A stretch of 64,000 nucleotides of DNA from Panacibacter ginsenosidivorans (GCF_007971225.1 NZ_CP042435.1:2607501-2671500), one strand, 5' to 3'. Shown: positions 53,173-62,902, counted from the first letter of the stretch. Numbers and translations are program-made. The notes: a model not told the origin generated them from the sequence alone.

Positions 53173-53270
53173 AAATGCTTCGTATAGTAATGAAGTTCTG
53201 CAAATTTGTTATTCGCGGGAAAAAATAAATGGCGCATACTTTTAGCACAACGACGTGCATCTGGTAAGCA

Positions 53271-53999
53271 TTATCTGTTTGTTGCTATATATTGTTTTAA
53301 CTGGTTCGCATTATTAATAGCAGCCATTGTTGCCGTATTATTAAAAAATACAAAAACATCTTTAGCCCGCTTTGAGCTTAATATGTCGTTTGCCATTGTT
53401 GTTATATCTGCTTTAGCATATTCATCATAATACAATTTTGGTGCACCATGAAACCGATAATAAACAAGGGGTGTATTAGTGATTACATCAGCCGGTAATT
53501 GCGGATGATTAATACCACAAAATGTAATGCCGTGTTTTTTCAGTATATCATATACATCCTGGCGCCACCAGCCTGAATGTCTGAATTCAATTACGTTATT
53601 GAAACTATTATCTACACTGTAAATCAGTTTCTGCAAAAAAATTTCATCATATTTTATTTGTGGCGGCAGTTGAAAAAGAACAGGTCCCAGTTTGTTTTTT
53701 AATCCTTTGCTGATTGTTGTATAAAAATCTGACAATAGTTGCTGGCAATCATTAAATTTTTTATAGTGTGTTATAAGCCTTGGAGCTTTTACAGCAAATA
53801 AAAAATCTTCAGGGCTTTTTGCAAACCAGTTCTCCATGATTTTTAATTGCGGGAACCGGTAAAATGTAACATTCAATTCGAGTGTATTGAAATGTGTGGA
53901 GTAGTATTCAAACCATCTGGTCTGCGGAAGTTTCTGCGGGTAAAAATTTCCTTTCCATTCTTTGTAACTGAAACCGGAACAGCCGATACACCACTGCAT
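53271..53999 (-). CDS. DUF72 protein (YecE-like)
   Basis: A 242-residue TIM-barrel protein of the DUF72 family. Family marks are the N-terminal WCIGCSGFSYKEWKGNFYP, TFYRFPQLKIMENW and FAVKAPRLITH, with LGPVLFQLPPQIKYD in the middle and VYYRFHGAP towards the end. The function of the family is unknown. It lies 118 bp before the YihY stop on the same strand; no functional link can be inferred. Confidence 0.9.
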   Translation of the reverse strand: MQWCIGCSGFSYKEWKGNFYPQKLPQTRWFEYYSTHFNTLELNVTFYRFPQLKIMENWFAKSPEDFLFAVKAPRLITHYKKFNDCQQLLSDFYTTISKGLKNKLGPVLFQLPPQIKYDEIFLQKLIYSVDNSFNNVIEFRHSGWWRQDVYDILKKHGITFCGINHPQLPADVITNTPLVYYRFHGAPKLYYDEYAKADITTMANDILSSKRAKDVFVFFNNTATMAAINNANQLKQYIATNR

Positions 54000-54117
54000 A
54001 AATTATATTTGTTATACACTAACAATAAATATGCCTTCGGTAAAATACCAGGCTTGGTATTTACCAATACAATAACTGTTATTAATAATGCAATGCATCA
54101 GGTTTTTAAATGGTGGG

Positions 54118-55095
54118 CTATTTATTTTTTACTTTTTCTATTATCTGTTTTGAATCGATATGCTCCTTTTGTTGGACGCTTGCGTTACCTGTTTCTACCT
54201 CTATCTGCTTGGTTGTTACCGCATAGCTATTGGGATGAATAGGCTCTCCATATTCCACGGCGTAAGCTTTTGTAAACTCTGCACCAAAATATAAAATAAT
54301 AGCGGAATAGTAGACCCATAAAAGTAAGATCACCAAAGAACCGGCTGCACCGTAAGTACTGCCTACATGGCTTTTACCAATATAAAATGAGATAGCAAAT
54401 TTACCCAACATAAATAATATAGCAGTTGTGGTGGCACCTGCCCGCACATCTTTCCATTTGATGCGTGCATCCGGCAATACTTTAAAAATAACGCCGAATA
54501 TAACTGTTGTAATGATAAAGGTTATGACCAGATTGATGATGTAAAATATAATTACTGCAGTATCGGGATAAGCCGCTGCAAGTCTTTGGCTGAAGCCATC
54601 AATAAGAGCGCTTATACCCAGCGACACCAATAATAAAAAGCCAAGGCTTATAATGACCGAGAACGAAAGAAACCTGTTTTGCAGCATCTTAAGCCATCCT
54701 CTTTTGGGCTTTGGTTTAAGGCCCCATATCATATTGATAGAATCCTGTATTTCAGCAAATACAGAAGTGGCGCCCAGTAATAATGTTACTCCACCAATTA
54801 TTGCTGCCATAGTACTTTTCCCCTGCAGCGATGCATTCCTGATGATCTGCTGCAATTGTGCAGCCGTATCATTGCCTACAAAACCCGCAAGTTGTGCGTA
54901 TACTTTTCCTTCTATCGCCTCCCTGCTAAAAATAATACTGCACACCGAAATAATAACGAGCAATAACGGGCCCATGGAGAACACCGTATAGTAAGCAAGA
55001 GAACCGCTAAGTTTAGTGATCTTATCCGGGCCGAAACTTTTAAATGCATTTTTGAGTATCTGCCATAAACCCCCAAAGGAAAATTTTTTTTTCAT
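54118..55095 (-). CDS. YihY/UPF0761 family inner-membrane protein
   Basis: A 325-residue protein with six or more membrane helices. The N-terminal FKSFGPDKITKLSGSLAYYTVFSMGPLLLVII, the mid-protein WGLKPKPKRGW and the C-terminal YGAAGSLVILLLWVYYSAIILYFGAEFTKAYA are the YihY/BrkB family pattern. It was once called ribonuclease BN in error; the true function is unsettled. A terminator-like hairpin lies about 37 bp before its start. Confidence 0.88.
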   Translation of the reverse strand: MKKKFSFGGLWQILKNAFKSFGPDKITKLSGSLAYYTVFSMGPLLLVIISVCSIIFSREAIEGKVYAQLAGFVGNDTAAQLQQIIRNASLQGKSTMAAIIGGVTLLLGATSVFAEIQDSINMIWGLKPKPKRGWLKMLQNRFLSFSVIISLGFLLLVSLGISALIDGFSQRLAAAYPDTAVIIFYIINLVITFIITTVIFGVIFKVLPDARIKWKDVRAGATTTAILFMLGKFAISFYIGKSHVGSTYGAAGSLVILLLWVYYSAIILYFGAEFTKAYAVEYGEPIHPNSYAVTTKQIEVETGNASVQQKEHIDSKQIIEKVKNK

Positions 55096-55131
55096 ATTGA
55101 TGCGTATATGGCTACGTTACAAAAAAGCTAC

Positions 55132-55160
55132 CAATAAAAAGCCACTGATATTACAGTGGC
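55132..55160 (-). terminator. Rho-independent terminator of the small lipoprotein gene
   Basis: GCCACTG and CAGTGGC (55141-55147 with 55154-55160) form a stem followed on the minus strand by TTTTTATTGG. A second short hairpin (CTCCGC/GCGGAG, 55164-55178) precedes it. Confidence 0.75.
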
Positions 55161-55314
55161 CTTCTCCGCTATGCGGAGCAGATATTTTTCGATGGAGAAA
55201 CCCGGTTAAGCGATATTAACCGAAGGCTTCCATGACAGATCTGTAGATTGCATGAATACCTCCTTTTCTTTGGTGAATTGCAGGTACAAATATACGATTT
55301 TTTTCCCCGGTTTT

Positions 55315-55485
55315 TTACTGCAGGGTGTCTGCATCCGTATCATGCATTGCGCTTGTATCCGGTTGAACCTGCATTTTATTATTACTGCTGTCCATACTAT
55401 TTTCCGGGGCTGGTTTAGGCTCACTACAGGCTGTGAAGCCGATGAGGGTACTGGTTAACATTACTGTTAAGATGATCTTTTTCAT
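55315..55485 (-). CDS. Small lipoprotein
   Basis: A 56-residue lipoprotein (MKKIILTVMLTSTLIGFTAC, lipid on Cys20). The mature part is short, polar and rich in Ser, Asp, Met and Thr (NNKMQVQPDTSAMHDTDADT), with no family match. The start at 55485 is set by the signal peptide; a longer frame to 55527 has none. Such small lipoproteins are frequent in Bacteroidota and of unknown role. Confidence 0.75.
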   Translation of the reverse strand: MKKIILTVMLTSTLIGFTACSEPKPAPENSMDSSNNKMQVQPDTSAMHDTDADTLQ

Positions 55486-55549
55486 GGTTAATCTTTTTAA
55501 TGCAGCATCAAACAAGTATCTTACCATGCAACCTTCTTAAATCATAAAA

Positions 55550-56116
55550 TTATGTTGATGCATGCGCAGGCTCATACACACTGGTGTAGATTTCTTCTAT
55601 CAGTTTTTTGTTAAAAGCATCAAGATCTTTAGGACTCCGGCTCGTGATAAGCCCCTTATCCACAACAACTTCTTTATCTTCCCACTTTACACCTGCATTT
55701 TTCAGGTCAGTACTAATGGACGGGTAAGAAGTCATTTTTCTCCCTTTTAACATTCCTGTTTCAATTAATAACTGAGGGCCGTGACAAATAGCGCCCAATG
55801 GTTTCCCTTCCTGGAGGAAATGTGTGGCAAAGCTTACACAATCTTTATTCACCCGCATCTGATCAGGGTTAATTACCCCACCCGGAATCATCAGCGCATC
55901 ATAGTCTTGAGGATGTGCATTGTGCAGGGGTACATCTACCGCCAGTTCCAGCGACCAATGATCATGATTCCATCCCTTTACCTTTTTATCCTGTGGAGAA
56001 ACGATGTGTACAGTAGCACCAGCCTCCTCCAACGCACGTTTCGGACCGGTCAGTTCTGTTTCCTCAAAGCCATTCTCTGTAAGAATAGCTACTTTCTTAC
56101 CCGATAAGTTTTTCAT
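55550..56116 (-). CDS. DJ-1/PfpI family protein
   Basis: A 188-residue DJ-1/PfpI protein. The nucleophile elbow is AICHGPQLL with Cys111 followed by His112, and Glu18/Glu19 sit in the conserved ENGFEE motif. MIPGGVINPDQMRVN is typical of the class-1 glutamine-amidotransferase-like fold of stress proteins such as YhbO, which act as deglycase or protease-like proteins (debated). Cytosolic. No operon partner is obvious. Confidence 0.92.
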   Translation of the reverse strand: MKNLSGKKVAILTENGFEETELTGPKRALEEAGATVHIVSPQDKKVKGWNHDHWSLELAVDVPLHNAHPQDYDALMIPGGVINPDQMRVNKDCVSFATHFLQEGKPLGAICHGPQLLIETGMLKGRKMTSYPSISTDLKNAGVKWEDKEVVVDKGLITSRSPKDLDAFNKKLIEEIYTSVYEPAHAST

Positions 56117-56321
56117 AATCTTTTATTTTAATAACGAAAGAAAAATTGTTAGCATACTATTGCGACAATTACCCTGCCATTAAGCCAATATGATTTTAGC
56201 ATTTATTTGCACCTGCCCAATAAATAATACAACAATGCAGATGTAACATGCGTAATAACTATACTATTTTCTAAAAGCCGGTAGTCTTTACTGGCCCGGC
56301 TTTAGTGCTGCTATCAGCATC

Positions 56322-56341
56322 GTTGCGTCGCACACTTGTAC
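56322..56341 (+). repeat. Intergenic repeat, A arm
   Basis: GTTGCGTCGCACACTTGTAC with flank GGCCCGGCTTTAGTGCTGCT upstream, one of the best preserved left flanks. Confidence 0.93.
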
Positions 56342-56382
56342 TAAGATGCAGTCATGAAGTTTATTTGCATCCATCTATGCCG

Positions 56383-56964
56383 CTATTCGTGCAGTATTTT
56401 ATTATGCCTGTCAATATAAAATAATTTATCGCCTTTCATTACCCTTGCTTCTCCATTTGCAAAATGATCAGCAAAGTCGTATTGCTGGGTAATCATTATT
56501 TCACCGTGTATATTAATATAACCCCACTCGCCTTTTTTGTTGGCTACAGGTGCCAGCTCATCCCCAAAATCACGGGCATTATAATACTGGTAATCAATCA
56601 CCAGTTTGCCTGCTGTATTGATATAACCATAAAGCTGGTCTTTCATTACCGCCGCAAAACCGTTATGGAAAGATTGGGCATCTTCATATACAGCGTCTGT
56701 AATTGATTTGCCGCTACTATCTACATACATCCACTTGCTGCCCTTACGCACGGCAGAATAACCCTCACTAAAAGTTAGCGCTTCATCATACTGCAGGGGT
56801 ATAATTATATTACCGCCTCTATCCACAAACCCATACAGATGATCTTTGGATACAAGAGAAAGACCGCAAATAGCCGGGTCTACAAAATCAAAATTTTTAG
56901 TCCATTTCTGTGCATTGGTAATAAATGCCATGGGCAGAAACAGGAAGAATATTATATGTTTCAT
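56383..56964 (-). CDS. Secreted WG-repeat protein
   Basis: A 193-residue exported protein (signal peptide MKHIIFFLFLPMAFITNAQ) with four to five WG beta-propeller-like repeats: LYGFVDRGGNIIIPLQYDEAL, KWMYVDSSGKSIT, LYGYINTAGKLVIDYQYY, EWGYINIHGEIMI. WG (KWG) repeats probably mediate binding. The start at 56964 is chosen for the signal peptide; the longer frame to 57036 has none. No partner gene is evident. Confidence 0.85.
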   Translation of the reverse strand: MKHIIFFLFLPMAFITNAQKWTKNFDFVDPAICGLSLVSKDHLYGFVDRGGNIIIPLQYDEALTFSEGYSAVRKGSKWMYVDSSGKSITDAVYEDAQSFHNGFAAVMKDQLYGYINTAGKLVIDYQYYNARDFGDELAPVANKKGEWGYINIHGEIMITQQYDFADHFANGEARVMKGDKLFYIDRHNKILHE

Positions 56965-57148
56965 ATTGGCAATTTTAAAACGAAGTAAAAATTTGAAATA
57001 CCAATACAAGGTAGTAAGCACCTTTTTATATATCAATGACGAAGAATAGTTGTAGAGCTGATTCTGCTACATTAAACAGGAGGAATATATTGTGTAAATT
57101 TTAAAAAAAATTACACCCCTTTGGCTTTTTGCCGAAGGATATTTTGTA

Positions 57149-57168
57149 GTACAAGAGTGCGACGCAAC
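57149..57168 (-). repeat. Intergenic repeat, A arm (reverse)
   Basis: Exact reversed A arm (GTACAAGAGTGCGACGCAAC). Confidence 0.92.
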
Positions 57169-57219
57169 AAGCGTTGCATAATGCTTCATGGGCTGGGTAA
57201 AAAATATAATTCATGCATC

Positions 57220-58287
57220 CTATCTTTTTGCCCGCAGGTATTGATCAGGCCACTTAATATCTGTACTCAATTCTTTTGCTGCATGCAATGCAAAATATGG
57301 ATCCCGTAACATTTGTCTTGCCATAATAACAAGATCAGCTTTTTCATCCTGTATGATTGAGGCTGCTTCTTCTGTTGTATTGATCATGCCAACGGCACCC
57401 GTAAGTATGCCTGTTTCTTTTTTGATGCGCTCAGCAAACACCGTTTGATACATTGGACCAACGGGTATTTTTTGCGCAGTACTATTGCCACCACTTGAGC
57501 AGTCTATCAGATCAACTTCTTTTGTTTTTAAAATAGCCGCCAGCCTGACTGAATCATCAATTGTCCACCCACCATCTACCCAGTCTGTTGCGGAAATACG
57601 AACGAATAATGGATAGTCTTTTGGTAAAACAGTACGGATAATTTCGGTTATTTCGCAAAGTAGCCTTATCCTGTTTTCAAATGAACCTCCGTAATCATCC
57701 TTGCGCTGATTGCTGAGCGGAGAAAGAAAAGAGTTGATAAGATAACCATGTGCCGCATGGATCTCTATTATTTTAAAGCCTGCTTGCAATGCCCTTGTTG
57801 TGGCATTGCGAAAATCAATAAGCAGTTGTCTGATATCATCATTGGTCATTGCTTTGGGGGCAGGATGTTTATCGTTAAAAGGAATAGCAGAAGGTGCCAA
57901 TGTTTGCCATGCGCCTTCTGTTGAAGTAAGTGCTACACCACCTTTCCATGGTGCACTGTTACTTGCCTTTCGACCAGCATGTGCCAATTGTATGGCGGGC
58001 ACTGCGCCCTGTGATTCTATAAACGTAGTTATGCGTTTTAAGAAATCGATGTGTTCATCTTTCCAGATACCCATATCATCGGGTGTTATCCTGCCTTCCG
58101 GTGAAACAGCAGTTGCTTCCATAATGATAAGACCAGCACCACCAACAGCACGGCTGCCGAGATGTACAAGATGCCAGTCGTTTGCAAAACCATCAATGCT
58201 TGAATACTGGCACATGGGTGAAACAGTAAGGCGATTCTTTAAAGTAATGCTGCGGATAGTGAATGGATCAAAGAGTGATATTGCCAT
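57220..58287 (-). CDS. Old-yellow-enzyme family NADPH dehydrogenase (YqjM-like)
   Basis: A 355-residue FMN TIM-barrel ene-reductase. The YqjM-branch cysteine is Cys26 in SPMCQYSS; the substrate pair is His-x-x-His in EIHAAHGYLINSFLSP; GGSFENRIRL and the phosphate-binding GAVGMINT and ADLVIMARQMLRDPYF follow. It reduces activated C=C bonds with NADPH, probably for xenobiotic detoxification. It is monocistronic. Confidence 0.94.
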   Translation of the reverse strand: MAISLFDPFTIRSITLKNRLTVSPMCQYSSIDGFANDWHLVHLGSRAVGGAGLIIMEATAVSPEGRITPDDMGIWKDEHIDFLKRITTFIESQGAVPAIQLAHAGRKASNSAPWKGGVALTSTEGAWQTLAPSAIPFNDKHPAPKAMTNDDIRQLLIDFRNATTRALQAGFKIIEIHAAHGYLINSFLSPLSNQRKDDYGGSFENRIRLLCEITEIIRTVLPKDYPLFVRISATDWVDGGWTIDDSVRLAAILKTKEVDLIDCSSGGNSTAQKIPVGPMYQTVFAERIKKETGILTGAVGMINTTEEAASIIQDEKADLVIMARQMLRDPYFALHAAKELSTDIKWPDQYLRAKR

Positions 58288-58376
58288 AGCGTTATATTAA
58301 TTTTCAAATTTGTTTGATTAGTAATTATACGAGGATAATTTTTAAATACCAGCAGTAGTTTCTTATAGCATCAACT

Positions 58377-58395
58377 GTTGCGTCGCAAGCACTTC
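58377..58395 (+). repeat. Intergenic repeat, A arm (decayed)
   Basis: GTTGCGTCGCAAGCACTTC; the left 11 bases are perfect, the rest diverge. Flank CCAGCAGTAGTTTCTTATAG lies upstream. Confidence 0.7.
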
Positions 58396-58521
58396 ATCTG
58401 CATTACATAACTCATCTGCCTTTACCAATTGAAATGCATCAGCAAAAAGAAAGTGCGTCCATAATTACATGAAGAAACAACTATTTTGACTAACTTTAAA
58501 CTCCTCAAAAAATCACTAACC

Positions 58522-58980
58522 ATGCCAGTTTTCAAACTTGATATTAACGGTAAACAATTAGAAGCAGATGTTGCCGCAGACACCCCATTGCTATGGGTGT
58601 TAAGAGATCACCTGGGTCTGGTAGGAACAAAATACGGATGTGGTATTGCGCAGTGCGGTGCGTGTACCGTACACATCAATGGCGCGGCAGTACGTTCCTG
58701 CTCATTGCCTGTTTCTGCCGTAAAAACAGCAACTGTTATTACCATAGAAGGATTGTCTGAAAATGGTGATCATCCGGTGCAGCAGGCATGGGATGAGGCC
58801 GACGTGCCGCAATGTGGTTATTGTCAGGCAGGGCAAATGATGACAGCAGCAGCCTTTCTCAAAAAAAATCCACATCCAACACAGGAAGAAATTGAGACCG
58901 CTATGCACGGTAATATTTGCCGTTGCGGAGCATATCATCGCATTCGCAAAGCAGTACAATTAGCCAGCACTAAAATCTAA
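58522..58980 (+). CDS. [2Fe-2S] subunit of an IorAB-type molybdenum hydroxylase
   Basis: A 152-residue ferredoxin-type subunit with two [2Fe-2S] clusters: C40-x4-C45-x2-C48 and C60 (plant-type), then C98, C101, C133 and C135 (helical domain, CGYCQAGQ and CRCG). It carries electrons from the molybdopterin subunit encoded 3 bp downstream. The start at 58522 (MPVFKLDINGKQ) fits the family; the longer frame to 58486 does not. No FAD subunit is nearby. Confidence 0.93.
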   Translation: MPVFKLDINGKQLEADVAADTPLLWVLRDHLGLVGTKYGCGIAQCGACTVHINGAAVRSCSLPVSAVKTATVITIEGLSENGDHPVQQAWDEADVPQCGYCQAGQMMTAAAFLKKNPHPTQEEIETAMHGNICRCGAYHRIRKAVQLASTKI

Positions 58981-58983
58981 CTT

Positions 58984-61122
58984 ATGTCAGCTACACATTC
59001 AAGCAGAAGAAACTTTTTGAAACTATCCACACTTACTACCGGCGGTTTTATACTTGGGTTTAATGCCTTTGGTGCTACACAAAAAACACCCGCTATTATC
59101 GGTGGAACATCTTCCGGTGAAATGGCAAGTTTCAACAGCTATCTTGCTATTGCAGCAGATGGCACTGTAACCATCTATTCTCCCAACCCGGAATTAGGTC
59201 AGAATATCAAGACATCTTTCCCCATGATCGTGGCAGAAGAACTTGATGCCGACTGGACGAAAGTAAAAGTTGTGCAGGCAGCATTGGACACAAATAAATT
59301 TGACCGGCAACTCACTGGCGGCAGCGGTGCAGTTCCTCATAGCTGGATGCGTTTAAGAAATGCCGGTGCTACGGCAAAAGCAATGCTGGTTACTGTTGCA
59401 GCCAAACGATGGAACGTTGATCCTTCCACGCTCGCAGCTGCAAATGGCTTTGTTATAAACAGTGCAACCGGAAATAAACTCAGTTATGGTGAGCTGGCAT
59501 CAGAAGCCTCTCAAGTACCTGTGCCAAAAGATGTAAAACTAAAAGACAGGAAAGATTTCAAGATCATAGGAACGGCTGTAAGAAATGTAGAGAATAAAAA
59601 TATTCTTACAGGAAAACCATTGTTTGGATTGGATTATTACAGGGAAGGGATGCTGCATGCCATGATACAAAGACCTCCTGCATTTGGCACAAAAATAAAA
59701 TCGGTAGATACCACAGCGGCTAAAGGAATGCCTGGCATTGTTGACATTGTAACATTTAAAAATAATGTGGCAGTGGTGGGTAAATCAACCTGGGAAATAA
59801 TGAAGGCAAGAAAAGCTGTGAAGATAGAATATGAGAAAGATGGCAATATAGAGAGTACTGCTGATCACGATAAGATCTTTGCAGATCTTCTTGATAATGG
59901 TAAAGCCGAAGTTCGAAGGAAAGACGGCGATGCTGATGCTGCTTTAAAGAATGCTGCTAAAATAGTGAAATCAGAATTTCAATGCCCGTTTCTTGCACAT
60001 AGTCCTATGGAGCCCATGAATTTTTTTGCACATGTAAAAAGTGATGGTACGGTAGAACTGGCAGGGCCAAGTCAAACACCGGCAAGAGCAAGAGAAGCAG
60101 TATCCAAACTTTTAAATATACCAGAAGATAAAATAACATTGGAGCTTACAAGATTGGGCGGCGGATTTGGCCGCAGGTTAAAGTTTGATTATGTAACAGA
60201 AGCAGCAGAATTATCAAGTCTTATAAAAGCACCGGTAAAAGTAATGTGGACCAAAGAAGATGATATGCAGGGCGGTAGTTACAGGCCCGCTGTGCGTTAC
60301 CGTTTTGAAGCTGGTCTGGATAGCGAAGGCAATCTGATTGCTTATAAGCTCAGGGGAGTTGGCATCAATGCAGGTAACTGTACAAGAGAAGATAATTTTC
60401 CGTCAGGTGCAGTTGATAATTTACTGATCGATTCGGTTGAATATGTATCCCCCATTACTACCGGCGCATGGCGTGCACCAATCACCAATTTCCTGGCTTT
60501 TGCGGAGCAATCTTTTATTGATGAAGTGGCCATGGCAGCAGGAAAAGATGCAGTGCAGTTCAGGCTTGACCTGTTAGCAAAAGCAAAACAAAAACCAGTA
60601 GGCGCCATTAAATATAATATAGACAGGATGGAAACGGTAATAAAAAAAGCGGCACAGCAATCTGGCTGGGGTACTAAGAAAGATATTGCACAGGGATTCA
60701 GTGTTTACTTCTCTCACGCCTCTTATGTAGCACAGGTTTGTGAAGCTGCTATGCAAAACGGCAAGCCTGTTGTAAAGAAAATATATGCTGTAGCGGATTG
60801 TGGTCAGGTCATTAATTCATCAGGTTCAGAACAACAGGTGATGGGTGCTATTACAGATGGCTATGGCCATGCCATGTTTGGTAAACTCAGTTTTAAAGAT
60901 GGTGCAACCGAACAAAAAAATTATAACAACTACCGTCTTATACGGATGAAAGAAATACCGGAGATAGAAACCTATTTTATTGATAATGGCATTGACCCTA
61001 CCGGTTTGGGAGAACCTGCATTGCCACCAACAGGTGGCGCTGTTGCCAACGCTATCTTTAAGGTTACCGGTAAGCGTTTGAGAAAACAACCTTTCATAGA
61101 AGAAGAAATATTTAAGGCATAG
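58984..61122 (+). CDS. Molybdopterin-binding subunit, IorB-like (isoquinoline 1-oxidoreductase beta/aldehyde dehydrogenase group)
   Basis: A 712-residue Mo-hydroxylase large subunit with a Tat leader (SRRNFLKLSTLTTGGF), so it is exported with cofactor. The two catalytic regions include GGGFGRRLKFDYVTEAA and the Glu of the active site in GLGEPALPPTGG (E677). Electrons pass to the [2Fe-2S] subunit, 3 bp upstream. The substrate is unknown: IorB-like enzymes act on isoquinoline, aldehydes or nicotinate. Confidence 0.92.
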   Translation: MSATHSSRRNFLKLSTLTTGGFILGFNAFGATQKTPAIIGGTSSGEMASFNSYLAIAADGTVTIYSPNPELGQNIKTSFPMIVAEELDADWTKVKVVQAALDTNKFDRQLTGGSGAVPHSWMRLRNAGATAKAMLVTVAAKRWNVDPSTLAAANGFVINSATGNKLSYGELASEASQVPVPKDVKLKDRKDFKIIGTAVRNVENKNILTGKPLFGLDYYREGMLHAMIQRPPAFGTKIKSVDTTAAKGMPGIVDIVTFKNNVAVVGKSTWEIMKARKAVKIEYEKDGNIESTADHDKIFADLLDNGKAEVRRKDGDADAALKNAAKIVKSEFQCPFLAHSPMEPMNFFAHVKSDGTVELAGPSQTPARAREAVSKLLNIPEDKITLELTRLGGGFGRRLKFDYVTEAAELSSLIKAPVKVMWTKEDDMQGGSYRPAVRYRFEAGLDSEGNLIAYKLRGVGINAGNCTREDNFPSGAVDNLLIDSVEYVSPITTGAWRAPITNFLAFAEQSFIDEVAMAAGKDAVQFRLDLLAKAKQKPVGAIKYNIDRMETVIKKAAQQSGWGTKKDIAQGFSVYFSHASYVAQVCEAAMQNGKPVVKKIYAVADCGQVINSSGSEQQVMGAITDGYGHAMFGKLSFKDGATEQKNYNNYRLIRMKEIPEIETYFIDNGIDPTGLGEPALPPTGGAVANAIFKVTGKRLRKQPFIEEEIFKA

Positions 61123-61164
61123 ATAATTTTTGGAGCCGGGCGGTAGTGCTGCTATGATGCTTTT

Positions 61165-61184
61165 GTTGCGTCGCACTCCTGTAC
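61165..61184 (+). repeat. Intergenic repeat, A arm
   Basis: GTTGCGTCGCACTCCTGTAC followed by GTTC and ATTGCTATGAGCA; full flank GAGCCGGGCGGTAGTGCTGC upstream. It gives the most complete single-arm element of the family. Confidence 0.94.
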
Positions 61185-61247
61185 GTTCAAAATTGCTATG
61201 AGCATAAAAAGTGTGAGTCTATGAAATTACGTCACTAACTTTCGAAG

Positions 61248-62381
61248 TCATTCGGCCAAAGTACCAAGTTTTTGATACAATGCCCTGAAGCAATCCCATG
61301 GTGTATTTTCACCTGCTTTATCATCTTTTTTTATGCCATAAAAACCATCAAGAAAAGAGCCAGCATCACTCCATACAGTTTGCATCATTCCCTTGAAATG
61401 TTCACTCATTTCAGGAGAAGATTGCTTTCTGAAATTTACCATATCTGCTGTTTGTGTAACAGCAAGTGCAGGCATACGCCACGGGCATGTTACAATATCA
61501 AGGCCCTTCATTGCAAAATAAACAGGTGTTTTATCGGCACGTTCATAATGCCAGTCGCAGATCATGATATCTTTTGGTATCATGTCAATAGCTCTGTAAG
61601 TATTATTATAACTGGCTTCCCACATGCCCAGACCAGTGGTTTTACCATCGATGAGCCTGTCGCCCCATATCCATAGTTGCCTGTTTTTTTGTGCAAGATG
61701 ATCGCGTATAGTTCTTACCTCTTCAGCAAATAATTCGGCCTTGTCTCTGCCACCACAACGTGGGCATCCATCTTCTCCCAGGTAAAAAACCTCATCCATA
61801 CCTGCATGAAATGCATCTGTTTCAAATGCATCGCAGATCTCATCAACAATATCAAACACAACTTTGTGTACACCGGGGTGCAGCGGACAGTAGCTTTTGC
61901 AGTAAAGGTTATCTGCATTAGGCCATTCATATTTTACGGGCATTTTTACATATGGTGTTTCATCGAAATCAGGATATACTTCCAGCAACTTTTCATTTTT
62001 ATTTGCCCAGGATTGGTGCCCGAGTAAGTTAACCTGGGGAATAAGCCTTATTTTATTCTTTTTGCAGGCATTTACCAGTTGTTTTACATCATTCTTAGAA
62101 AGCGGGTTATTGTCACGTAATTCAGGGTGACTTTCATATGCATAATTGTAATCAACACGAAGAATAAGCGTATTTACTTTTCGGGGTGCCAGTTCTTCAT
62201 TGATAAATTTTACAAACCTGTCAACCTCTTTTGCAGCAGGAGCTGCAATGCAGAAGCCACGTACAGGTATAATACTGTCTAAAGCTGACTTTGAACCTGT
62301 AAGAGCCTGTGCAGTAATGCTGTTATGAACAAAGAAGCTGAAAATAAAAATGATCAACAGGCTGTAATATTTGTTTTTCAT
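61248..62381 (-). CDS. Secreted glycoside hydrolase, GH20-like TIM barrel
   Basis: A 377-residue exported protein (signal peptide IIFIFSFFVHNSITAQ). The catalytic TIM barrel shows VDYNYAYESHPE, LIPQVNLLGHQSW, FHAGMDEVFY (H192, D196, E197, the GH20-type Asp-Glu pair), IWGDRLIDG and MQTVWSDAGSF. The sequence is short for a GH20 hexosaminidase (no separate N-terminal domain), so it may belong to a distant family. Probably acts on amino-sugar glycans. Confidence 0.8.
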   Translation of the reverse strand: MKNKYYSLLIIFIFSFFVHNSITAQALTGSKSALDSIIPVRGFCIAAPAAKEVDRFVKFINEELAPRKVNTLILRVDYNYAYESHPELRDNNPLSKNDVKQLVNACKKNKIRLIPQVNLLGHQSWANKNEKLLEVYPDFDETPYVKMPVKYEWPNADNLYCKSYCPLHPGVHKVVFDIVDEICDAFETDAFHAGMDEVFYLGEDGCPRCGGRDKAELFAEEVRTIRDHLAQKNRQLWIWGDRLIDGKTTGLGMWEASYNNTYRAIDMIPKDIMICDWHYERADKTPVYFAMKGLDIVTCPWRMPALAVTQTADMVNFRKQSSPEMSEHFKGMMQTVWSDAGSFLDGFYGIKKDDKAGENTPWDCFRALYQKLGTLAE

Positions 62382-62489
62382 TTTGAAAATTGTTGTTGGA
62401 GATGAAATATAAAAATAAGCATTGCAGCTTTTTAAAATCTAAAGAAGCCGATTTGGTAAAACTGCTTACTGCTGTTTACTGATATAAAT

Positions 62490-62509
62490 GCACAAGAGTG
62501 CGACGCAAT
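62490..62509 (-). repeat. Intergenic repeat, A arm (reverse)
   Basis: GCACAAGAGTGCGACGCAAT, two changes from consensus, between the divergent GH and rpmH genes. Confidence 0.87.
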
Positions 62510-62676
62510 AGCAGCCTAATCTGGGTTTCAAAAGCCGGAAGCATAAAAAACTTTCTTATCAAAGGCTTCTGTATCAATTTTTGCCTTACTTTTGCCGTCC
62601 TTTCACAGGGAGGCAGTGATGGTGACTGTTTCCTGGTAGTTGAAATAACAATTTTTGGGTTAGTAAAACATTATTT

Positions 62677-62832
62677 ATGAAACGTACATTTCAACCGCAT
62701 ACACGCCGCCGCAAATCAGTACATGGATTTAGGGAGCGCATGCAGACTGCCAATGGCCGCAAAGTGCTGGCTAGCCGTCGTGCGAAAGGCCGCAAAAAAT
62801 TAACTGTTTCTGACGAAAGAGCATTAAAGTAA
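62677..62832 (+). CDS. rpmH: 50S ribosomal protein L34
   Basis: A 51-residue basic protein, [22 protein letters not shown] then [17 protein letters not shown], identical in pattern to L34 with a short extra C-terminal tail (TVSDERALK). Start ATG 62677. A perfect TAnnTTTG box (TACTTTTG at 62587-62594) lies about 82 bp upstream. It begins the rpmH-rnpA-yidD cluster. Confidence 0.97.
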   Translation: MKRTFQPHTRRRKSVHGFRERMQTANGRKVLASRRAKGRKKLTVSDERALK

Positions 62833-62871
62833 CAGCACCCCCTCTAAAAGGTGTGAAGACCGATATTATTT

Positions 62872-62902
62872 AAAGCCTCATCTTTGTGATGGGGCTTTTT
62901 TC
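62872..62902 (+). terminator. Terminator-like hairpin between rpmH and rnpA
   Basis: AAAGCCTCATC pairs with GATGGGGCTTT (one mismatch), small loop, T run, just 8-10 bp before the rnpA start. It may reduce rnpA expression relative to rpmH. Confidence 0.8.

Noticed and set aside
55206-55424. 72-residue frame over the small lipoprotein
   Set aside because: Overlaps the lipoprotein gene in another frame; only its last 15 residues lie outside, and no start is supported.
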